From positions 1-29,647 of the forward strand of contig RFXC01000021.1 in the NCBI GenBank assembly GCA_009921765.1: DNA of 29,647 nucleotides. The letters are read 5' to 3'. Source of the stretch: Betaproteobacteria bacterium (lineage in GTDB: Bacteria; Pseudomonadota; Gammaproteobacteria; Burkholderiales; Burkholderiaceae). This document shows positions 23,638 to 29,647 of the stretch, one piece after another. The notes under the pieces were generated by a model. That model had not been told where the DNA came from. It saw nothing but the letters and a program-made list of their open reading frames with translations, and ran no database searches. The position numbers were made by a program, and so were the translations under genes. Each line of letters begins with the position of its first letter. The stretch's first letter is position 1.

Positions 23638-24675
23638 ATGAACTCGCCGGACCCTGACCCGCGTCTACCGCTCCTGCAACGCTGGCTCGCAGAGCGTGCC
23701 GACCGTCTGGGTCTGCAACCCGAGAGCCTTCGCCCGGCCTCCGACGATGCCAGCTTCCGGCGGTATTTCCGGATCGATTCTCCGGCGGCGCAGGGCGGCA
23801 CTCTGATCGTGATGGATGCGCCCCCGGCTCGCGAAGATTGCCGACCTTTCCTGCACGCAGCGGCCATCCTGCGCGAGGCCGGCGTGACAGTGCCTGCGGT
23901 CATCGATGCCGACCTCGAATCGGGGTTCCTGCTCCTGGAAGATCTGGGCAATGACACCTACCTGTCGTGTCTCGATGCCGAGTCGGCCAACCCTCTTTAC
24001 CGGGACGCGGCGGGAGCGCTGGTGAAGCTGCAACTCGCCAGCCGGCCTGGCGTATTTCCCGACTACGACCGGGCGCTGCTTGATCGCGAAATGCAGCTCT
24101 ACCCCGACTGGTATGTCGCGCGCCACAAGGGTGTGGTGCTCTCCGAGCAGCAGAAGCACCTGCTGAGCGAATCCTTTGACCTGCTCGCGAAGGCCGCATT
24201 GGCCCAGCCCCGCGTCTATGTTCACCGCGACTGGCATTGCCGAAACCTGATGAGAATCAACGCCGAGCGCAACCCTGGGGTCCTCGATTTTCAGGATGCC
24301 GTCTACGGCCCCATCACCTACGATCTGGTGTCCGTCCTGCGGGACGCCTACATCGACTGGCCTGAAGAGCGTCAGATCGACTGGTCGATCCGCTATTGGG
24401 AAGCGGCACGCAGGGCGGGGCTGCCGGTTGCTGACGATTTCGGCAGCTTCTATCGCGATTTCGAATGGATGGGCCTGCAGCGGCAGTTGAAGGTGCTGGG
24501 AATCTTTGCCCGGCTGCAGCATCGCGATGGCAAGTCGCGTTACCTTGCCGACCTGCCTCGGGTGTTGGGCTATGCGCTTGCGGCGGCCCGTCGCTATCAG
24601 GCGCTCTCAGGCCTGGTGCAGGTGCTCGAAGCAGTCGAGAGCCTGGCGCCGGCCGAATCAGGCTACACCTTCTGA
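23638..24675 (+). CDS. amgK: N-acetylmuramate/N-acetylglucosamine anomeric kinase AmgK
   Basis: This 345-residue aminoglycoside-phosphotransferase-fold kinase phosphorylates MurNAc and GlcNAc at the anomeric carbon in the cell-wall recycling route that bypasses MurA and so de novo UDP-MurNAc synthesis. The phosphate-transfer loop is HRDWHCRNLM (196-205, with D198 and N203) and the metal-binding segment is VLDFQDAVYGP (about 215-225). SDDASFRRYFRI near the N-terminus is typical. The ATG at 23638 gives MNSPDPDPRL; the frame extends upstream without support. murU follows after 26 bp, the classical pairing for this pathway. The specific name rests on this pairing. Confidence 0.9.
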   Translation: MNSPDPDPRLPLLQRWLAERADRLGLQPESLRPASDDASFRRYFRIDSPAAQGGTLIVMDAPPAREDCRPFLHAAAILREAGVTVPAVIDADLESGFLLLEDLGNDTYLSCLDAESANPLYRDAAGALVKLQLASRPGVFPDYDRALLDREMQLYPDWYVARHKGVVLSEQQKHLLSESFDLLAKAALAQPRVYVHRDWHCRNLMRINAERNPGVLDFQDAVYGPITYDLVSVLRDAYIDWPEERQIDWSIRYWEAARRAGLPVADDFGSFYRDFEWMGLQRQLKVLGIFARLQHRDGKSRYLADLPRVLGYALAAARRYQALSGLVQVLEAVESLAPAESGYTF

Positions 24676-24701
24676 GCCCCGGTCCGCAGGCGCCGCCCAC
24701 C

Positions 24702-25421
24702 ATGCGCGCAATGATTCTGGCGGCGGGCCGCGGCGAGCGGATGCGTCCCCTCACCGATCAGTGTCCCAAGCCCATGCTGGCTGCCGGCGGGCAGCCGCTG
24801 CTCGGGTGGCATCTGCAGGCGCTCGCCGAGGCCGGCTTCACCCATGTAGTGATCAATCACGCGCACTGTGGCGAGGTGTTGTGCAAGTGGGTGGGCGACG
24901 GATCGCGCTGGGGTCTGTCGGTCTCGTATTCCGCGGAGGAACCTGCCCTGGAAACCGCGGGCGGCATCCGCCACGCGCTCGCATTGCTGGGCGACGCCCC
25001 CTTTCTGGTGGTCAATGGCGACGTCTTCACCCGCTGGCCGGTTGCGCGGGCGCGCACCATTGCCAGCCAGATGAACGCGAGCGGGCTACTCGGCTGGTGC
25101 GTGCTGGTTCCCAATCCTGAGCACCACCCCGACGGGGACTTCACGCTGAATTCGGGGCTGCTGGGCCTTGACTCGTCAAAGCGGCTCACCTTCAGCGGAA
25201 TCGGTGTTTATCACCCTTTGCTCTTTGAATCGTTGGCCGATGGCGAAGCAGCGAAGCTGGGCCCGCTTCTGCGCGGGGCCGCAGGGCGCGGCCTGATCGG
25301 CGCCGAGCGCTTTGACGGCATCTGGACCGACGTGGGCACCCCGGCACGCCTTGCACAACTCGATGCAGAATTGCGGGGTGGTGTCGCCAACCCCGTGGCC
25401 AGACACCGTTTCCCCTCCTGA
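24702..25421 (+). CDS. murU: N-acetylmuramate-1-phosphate uridylyltransferase MurU
   Basis: This 239-residue nucleotidyltransferase converts MurNAc-1-phosphate to UDP-MurNAc, the step after AmgK. The NTP-binding signature LAAGRGERMRPLT (6-18) with CPKPML, the metal site VNGDVFTRW, and the WTDVGTPARL tail are all visible. The length matches MurU rather than the longer glucose-1-phosphate thymidylyltransferases. Start ATGs at 24702 and 24711 are both close to the motif; 24702 is used. pepP follows after 11 bp. Confidence 0.9.
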   Translation: MRAMILAAGRGERMRPLTDQCPKPMLAAGGQPLLGWHLQALAEAGFTHVVINHAHCGEVLCKWVGDGSRWGLSVSYSAEEPALETAGGIRHALALLGDAPFLVVNGDVFTRWPVARARTIASQMNASGLLGWCVLVPNPEHHPDGDFTLNSGLLGLDSSKRLTFSGIGVYHPLLFESLADGEAAKLGPLLRGAAGRGLIGAERFDGIWTDVGTPARLAQLDAELRGGVANPVARHRFPS

Positions 25422-25432
25422 TCGAGCCCACC

Positions 25433-26761
25433 ATGCAGCCCTATCACGACCGTCGTCAGCGTCTGGCCCAACTGATCCGCGCGCGCGGGGGAGGCGTCGC
25501 GGTGATTGCCACCGCGCCCGAAGTGATCCGGAACCGCGACGCACACTATCCCTATCGTTGGGACAGCTATTTCTATTACCTCACCGGTTTTACCGAACCC
25601 GAGGCCGTGCTGGTGCTGAGCGTCGATGGCAGCGGCGTCGAGTCGCGACTTTTCTGCCGGGAAAAAAACGAAGAGCGCGAAATCTGGGATGGCTACCGGT
25701 TTGGTCCGCAGCTCGCGCGCGAGAAATTCGGCTTCGACCACGCGTTCGGCATCGACAAACTGGACGAAGAACTGCCTCGATTGCTCGCCGACCGGCCAGC
25801 GATTTTCACCGCCATTGGCGCCGACAGCGCCCATGATGCCCGCGTCGCACGCTGGCTGAACTCGGTCCGCGGGCAGGCTCGGGCTGGCGTGAGCGCCCCC
25901 GGCCAGGTGTTTGAGGTCCGGTCCCTCGTTGACGACATGCGACTGATCAAAGATTCGCATGAAATCGACATCATGCGGCGCGCGGCCGACATCTCGGCAG
26001 CTGCCCATGTGCGTGCCATGCGGGCGAGCCGCCCCGGCCGTTTCGAGTTCGAGATCGAAGCCGAACTCGAACATGAATTCCGCATGGGGGGGTCCAAAGC
26101 GCCCGCCTACGGTTCGATTGTGGCAAGCGGTCGTCACGCCTGCGTGCTTCACTACCGGGCCAATGACGCCCGTCTGACCGAAGGCGAATTGCTGCTGATC
26201 GATGCCGGCTGCGAGCTCGATGGCTACGCAAGCGACATCACGCGCACGTTCCCGGTGTCCGGGCGCTTCAGTGGCGCCCAGCGTACGCTCTACGACATCG
26301 TGCTCGAGGCCCAACAGGCCGCCATCGCGGCCACTCGCCCCGGCATGCGCTTCATTGACCCGCACAATGCCGCGGTGAAAGTGCTTGCCCAGGGGCTGAT
26401 TGATTGCGGTCTCATCAGCGGCCCGCTTGATGCGGCGATCGAGTCCGGGGCTTACCGTCGTTTTTACATGCACCGCACTGGCCACTGGTTGGGCATGGAT
26501 GTGCACGACTGCGGTGATTATCGCGAGCCTGGTGAACCTGCCACCGGAGCGGAAAAGCCGTGGCGGATCCTGCGGCCTGGCATGGTCCTCACCGAGGAGC
26601 CCGGGCTTTATGTCCGCGCCGCCGACGACATTCCGCGCCACTTTCATGACATTGGCATCCGCATCGAGGACGATGCGCTGGTCACCGAATCGGGCTGCGA
26701 AATTATCACTGGCAAGGTGCCCAAGGCCGCGAGCGAGATTGAAGCGCTGATGCGGAGCTGA
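25433..26761 (+). CDS. pepP: Xaa-Pro aminopeptidase (PepP, M24B)
   Basis: This 442-residue metallopeptidase removes N-terminal residues preceding proline. The N-terminal creatinase-like domain (about residues 1-165, DSYFYYLTGF) is followed by a pita-bread catalytic domain with all five metal ligands: D257 (LLIDAG), D268 (YASDITRTFPV), H351 (GHWLGMDVHD), E389 (TEEPGLYV) and E412 (IRIEDD). Length and order match E. coli PepP. It is followed 6 bp later by ubiH; pepP-ubiH adjacency is conserved in E. coli and many proteobacteria. Confidence 0.97.
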   Translation: MQPYHDRRQRLAQLIRARGGGVAVIATAPEVIRNRDAHYPYRWDSYFYYLTGFTEPEAVLVLSVDGSGVESRLFCREKNEEREIWDGYRFGPQLAREKFGFDHAFGIDKLDEELPRLLADRPAIFTAIGADSAHDARVARWLNSVRGQARAGVSAPGQVFEVRSLVDDMRLIKDSHEIDIMRRAADISAAAHVRAMRASRPGRFEFEIEAELEHEFRMGGSKAPAYGSIVASGRHACVLHYRANDARLTEGELLLIDAGCELDGYASDITRTFPVSGRFSGAQRTLYDIVLEAQQAAIAATRPGMRFIDPHNAAVKVLAQGLIDCGLISGPLDAAIESGAYRRFYMHRTGHWLGMDVHDCGDYREPGEPATGAEKPWRILRPGMVLTEEPGLYVRAADDIPRHFHDIGIRIEDDALVTESGCEIITGKVPKAASEIEALMRS

Positions 26762-26767
26762 GCCTTC

Positions 26768-27883
26768 ATGATCCGTATCGAAGGACGCGGACCGGTCGCG
26801 CTTGCGCTACGGCTGCTTCTTGAACGCGAAGGCATTGAGCACAACGCGCTGATCGTTGATCCGATTGACGCCGATTTGCCCGATTGGCTGGGCTCGCGGG
26901 CACTCGCCGTCTCGCTGGGCAGTCTGCAGACACTGGCTCGAGTGGTTCCGCAGTGCGCGCCGGAAGCGCTCCTTGAATCACCCGGGCTGGCTGCACCGAT
27001 CACCGTGGTTGACGTGAGCCGCGCGCGCGCTTCGGGTGGCACTCGGATCCGTGCGACCGAACTCGGTACGCCCTTGCTCGGCGCAGTGTTTCGTTACAGC
27101 ACGCTCCATCGTCTGCTGCGACAAGCGGTCGAGCGGCATGCAACCCTCGCGCAACCGCCTCATGATGAGGCCGCTGTCAGTGTGCAGCCCCTGCTCACTG
27201 TCATCGCAGATGGCGAGATCGAGCAGCGAGTCGGGCAGCGGACACGAGAGTTCGAACAGATGGCGCTCCTTGCCGAAGTGGAAGTCGAGCGCGAGTGTCC
27301 GGGCTGGGCCTATGAGCGGTTTACGAACGAAGGACCGCTTGCTCTGCTGCCCTTGCCGGAGCCTGGCCGACGCGCATTGGTCTGGTGCGCGCCAGAGCTG
27401 CAATGCCGAGCGCGAACGGAGCTCTCCGAAACGGCGTTTAGCAATGCGCTCATGCAGGCGTTCAGCAGCGGACTCGGTCGCATCAGACTGCACGGCGCCC
27501 GGCGTGTCAGTGCTGTCACGCGCCGCATCGGGCCGCTGCGACCGGCACCCGACCAGGTCGCGATCGGCAATGCGGCGCAGACGCTGCATCCTGTAGCCGG
27601 CCAGGGTCTCAATCTGGGTCTGCGCGACGCGGCGGTGCTCGCGCGAGCGCTCGGCGATTGGCGGGCGCAGGCAGGCTCGCTCGCGGCTGCGCTCGACCGG
27701 TTTGAGATCCATCGGCGCCGTGATCGCGAGACGCTGGTCACAACCACCGACCTGCTTGCCACGCTCACCTGTCCAGACCTGTTCAAGCCGGTGCACGCTG
27801 CCGCGCTGACGCTGATCGATTTCTGCCCGCCAATCCGGCACACGATCGCACGTGGCCTCATGTTCGGAATTCGCCGCCGCTGA
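26768..27883 (+). CDS. ubiH: UbiH-type FAD-dependent monooxygenase (ubiquinone biosynthesis)
   Basis: This 371-residue aromatic hydroxylase acts in ubiquinone ring modification. The UbiH identity comes from YERFTNEGPLALLPLP, ALVWCAPEL and GNAAQTLHPVAGQGLNLGLRD (267-287), which closely match E. coli UbiH, including GN in place of GD. The N-terminal dinucleotide loop is atypical: EGRGPVA (5-11) in place of VGGGPxG, with the third Gly changed to Ala. The second-strand acid is Asp (LIVDP) rather than Glu, and the mid-protein motif reads VIADGEIEQ. The protein is slightly shorter than E. coli UbiH (392). It lies 6 bp after pepP and is the last gene before a new promoter region. Confidence 0.88.
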   Translation: MIRIEGRGPVALALRLLLEREGIEHNALIVDPIDADLPDWLGSRALAVSLGSLQTLARVVPQCAPEALLESPGLAAPITVVDVSRARASGGTRIRATELGTPLLGAVFRYSTLHRLLRQAVERHATLAQPPHDEAAVSVQPLLTVIADGEIEQRVGQRTREFEQMALLAEVEVERECPGWAYERFTNEGPLALLPLPEPGRRALVWCAPELQCRARTELSETAFSNALMQAFSSGLGRIRLHGARRVSAVTRRIGPLRPAPDQVAIGNAAQTLHPVAGQGLNLGLRDAAVLARALGDWRAQAGSLAAALDRFEIHRRRDRETLVTTTDLLATLTCPDLFKPVHAAALTLIDFCPPIRHTIARGLMFGIRRR

Positions 27884-27897
27884 AACGAACTGCCGAT

Positions 27898-27926
27898 TTT
27901 TTGTGCAGATCGGTTTTCAGTAGAAT
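27898..27926 (+). promoter_or_regulatory. Candidate promoter for dusB-fis
   Basis: TAGAAT (27921-27926) lies 33 bases before the dusB ATG in the 75-bp gap after ubiH. A T-rich block (TTTTTTG, about 27897-27903) sits near the -35 position at about 17-bp spacing but matches TTGACA poorly. The same T-run could also help end ubiH transcription, although no stem precedes it. Confidence 0.4.
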
Positions 27927-27958
27927 CGCGCCTCTCGTCGAACCGGCCAGCCGCTCTC

Positions 27959-28978
27959 ATGATTCAAATCGGGCCCCATCAGCTTCGCAACCGGGTCATC
28001 GTGGCTCCAATGGCAGGCGTCACAGACCGGCCGTTCCGCCAGCTTTGCAAGCGGCTGGGCGCAGGCTACGCAGTCTCGGAAATGGCCGCCTCCAACCCGG
28101 CGCTCTGGAAGTCGGTGAAAACCTCGCGACGCATCGACCACTCGGGCGAAATCGAGCCCCGGTCGGTGCAGATCGCAGGTGCCGATCCCCTCATGATGGC
28201 CGAAGCCGCGCGCTACAACGTTGACCGGGGCGCGCAAATCATCGACATCAATATGGGTTGCCCGGCCAAGAAGGTGTGCAACCTGCAGGCGGGCTCTGCC
28301 CTGATGGCCAACGAACAACTCGCACTCGCCATCATCGATTCGGTCGCGAACGCGGTCAGCGTCCCGGTCACGGTCAAAATGCGCACGGGTCCCGATCGGC
28401 AACGTCGCAACGCGGTTCGTCTGGCCCAGCTCGCCGAGGCCGCGGGTGCGGCCATGATCACCGTGCATGGCCGCAGCCGCGCCTGCGGTTTCACGGGGCA
28501 TGCCGAATACGACACCATTGCAGAAGTGAAGTCGGCGGTGGGCGTACCCGTCGTGGCCAATGGCGATATCGGCAGCCCCGCGCAAGCCCTCGCGGTGCTT
28601 CAGCACACGCGAGCCGACGGCGTAATGATCGGCCGTGCAGCGCAGGGGCGTCCCTGGATTTTCCGCGAGATCGCGGCAGCACTGGACGGTACCGCGCCGC
28701 CCGCTGCCCCCGAACGCGAGGAATTGCGGGCGCTGCTGCGCGAGCACCTGATCGATCACTACGAATTCCATGGTCCGTTCACGGGCGTACGCACCGCGCG
28801 AAAACACGTGGGCTGGTATCTGGGCGAGGCGCCTGGGGCAATCGATTTCCTGCGCAATGTGTTTTACCCCATTGAAACCCCCGAGGCTCAGCTCATGGCG
28901 CTTGAGCGCTGGTTCGATCACGACTCCCCCGGGCCGATGTCCGACTCCATGTCCGAGACGAAAGGTCTGCCCCAATGA
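27959..28978 (+). CDS. dusB: tRNA-dihydrouridine synthase B
   Basis: This 339-residue FMN enzyme reduces uridine to dihydrouridine in tRNA. The N-terminal TIM barrel shows VAPMAGVTDRPFR, DINMGCPAKKV with the catalytic Cys C101, VTVKMRTG, TVHGRSR and the phosphate-binding ANGDIG and MIGRAAQGRPW. A helical C-terminal RNA-binding domain follows. The length matches DusB. Its stop overlaps the fis start by 4 bases (ATGA); dusB-fis is a conserved bicistron in proteobacteria. Confidence 0.97.
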   Translation: MIQIGPHQLRNRVIVAPMAGVTDRPFRQLCKRLGAGYAVSEMAASNPALWKSVKTSRRIDHSGEIEPRSVQIAGADPLMMAEAARYNVDRGAQIIDINMGCPAKKVCNLQAGSALMANEQLALAIIDSVANAVSVPVTVKMRTGPDRQRRNAVRLAQLAEAAGAAMITVHGRSRACGFTGHAEYDTIAEVKSAVGVPVVANGDIGSPAQALAVLQHTRADGVMIGRAAQGRPWIFREIAAALDGTAPPAAPEREELRALLREHLIDHYEFHGPFTGVRTARKHVGWYLGEAPGAIDFLRNVFYPIETPEAQLMALERWFDHDSPGPMSDSMSETKGLPQ

Positions 28979-29223
28979 GCCGCGGCACCATGATCGATGA
29001 GGTGATCACCCGCAGCCTGGAGAAATATTTCCATGATCTGGACGGGCAGATGCCGTCCGGCGTCTACGACATGGTTATCCAGGCTGTCGAGCGGCCGCTG
29101 CTCGAAGTGGTGATGCGCGCGGCCGACGGCAATCAGGTACGCGCGAGCGAAATGCTGGGCATCAATCGAAATACACTCAGAAAAAAGCTGCTCAATCACG
29201 GACTGCTCGATGACGCGGGCTGA
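28975..29223 (+). CDS. fis: DNA-binding protein Fis
   Basis: This 82-residue nucleoid-associated protein of the Fis family has an N-terminal helix pair ([27 protein letters not shown]) and a C-terminal helix-turn-helix ([20 protein letters not shown]). It is shorter than E. coli Fis (98), as is usual for betaproteobacterial forms. Translation is probably coupled to dusB by the ATGA overlap. purH follows after 50 bp. Confidence 0.96.
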   Translation: MSRGTMIDEVITRSLEKYFHDLDGQMPSGVYDMVIQAVERPLLEVVMRAADGNQVRASEMLGINRNTLRKKLLNHGLLDDAG

Positions 29224-29273
29224 CGCCTGCCACCTTGCTCGCTCCCTCTACCTTTACCGCGGGAACTGAATCC

Positions 29274-29647
29274 ATGCGCGCCGTCCGTCAGGCCCTGATC
29301 AGCGTTTCAGACAAGACCGGTATCGTTGAACTCGCCCGGGCGTTGCACGCGCTTGGCATTCAACTTCTCTCCACCGGCGGAACCGCCAAACTGCTGGCCG
29401 ATGCGGGTTTGCCGGTCACTGAAGTCTCGGCCCATACCGGTTTTCCGGAGATGCTTGACGGCAGGGTGAAGACGCTTCACCCGGCGATCCACGGCGGACT
29501 GCTCGCCCGCCGCGACCTGCCCGACCACATGGCCGCGCTCGAGGCGCACGCGATCAGCACGATCGATCTGCTGGTGGTCAATCTTTATCCGTTCGAAGCC
29601 ACCATATCGCGGCCCGGCTGCACGCTGGAAGACGCCATCGAAAATAT
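29274..29647 (+). CDS. purH: Bifunctional purine biosynthesis protein PurH, N-terminal part (runs off window)
   Basis: The first 124 residues of AICAR transformylase/IMP cyclohydrolase, which catalyses the last two steps of IMP synthesis, are present. They cover the IMP cyclohydrolase (MGS-like) domain: [53 protein letters not shown] and [10 protein letters not shown]. The ATG at 29274 gives the normal N-terminus. The frame is open at the window end. fis-purH adjacency is common in Burkholderiales. Confidence 0.97.
   Translation, partial: MRAVRQALISVSDKTGIVELARALHALGIQLLSTGGTAKLLADAGLPVTEVSAHTGFPEMLDGRVKTLHPAIHGGLLARRDLPDHMAALEAHAISTIDLLVVNLYPFEATISRPGCTLEDAIEN

Noticed and set aside
27567..27593. 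GN in place of GD in the second FAD motif of UbiH as a defect
   Set aside because: E. coli UbiH has the same GNAAQTLHP sequence, so it marks the subfamily rather than a defect.

Overview
The window is a GC-rich chromosomal segment of a betaproteobacterium, most likely of the order Burkholderiales. This rests on gene order: miaB-phoH-ybeY-corC-lnt, glyQ-glyS-acyltransferase-YgjP-gloA, lptD-surA-rsmA divergent from amgK-murU, and pepP-ubiH-dusB-fis-purH. No species is claimed. No rRNA, tRNA, CRISPR array, insertion sequence or phage gene was seen, and no gene-free stretch exceeds 300 bases.

Positions 1-7576 are accessory. The end of a secreted or surface fibronectin-III protein (+) meets, across a hairpin, a minus-strand module. 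In transcription order the module is: a sigma-54 activator without a sensor domain, an RTX protein made almost entirely of about 50 uninterrupted nonapeptide repeats, a type I secretion ABC permease/ATPase, and its membrane-fusion partner. A TolC-type outer-membrane channel is not in the window. Two sigma-54 (-24/-12) promoter candidates flank the activator gene. One matches the core elements perfectly and reads into the RTX gene. The other reads the opposite way into a small exported two-cysteine protein. I read the whole as one sigma-54-controlled export system: activator, calcium-binding beta-roll cargo, dedicated exporter and a co-regulated small exported protein. The activator (YAFTGA in place of GAFTGA) and the exporter ATPase (LPAGM in place of LSGGQ) each carry an unusual substitution in a signature motif.

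Positions 7619-29647 are conserved core genes. An SDR dehydrogenase (-) is divergent from miaB-phoH-ybeY-corC-lnt (+), which covers tRNA thiomethylation, RNA metabolism and lipoprotein acylation. Next come glyQ-glyS and three trailing genes: a PlsC-like acyltransferase, a YgjP metallohydrolase and glyoxalase I. The minus-strand operon lptD-surA-rsmA covers LPS insertion, outer-membrane protein folding and 16S rRNA methylation; it runs tail-to-tail into gloA with a coding overlap. On the plus strand, amgK-murU (cell-wall sugar recycling), pepP and ubiH are tightly packed. They are followed by dusB-fis and the start of purH. gmhB and pdxA, which often sit inside these blocks in related genomes, are absent from their usual places.
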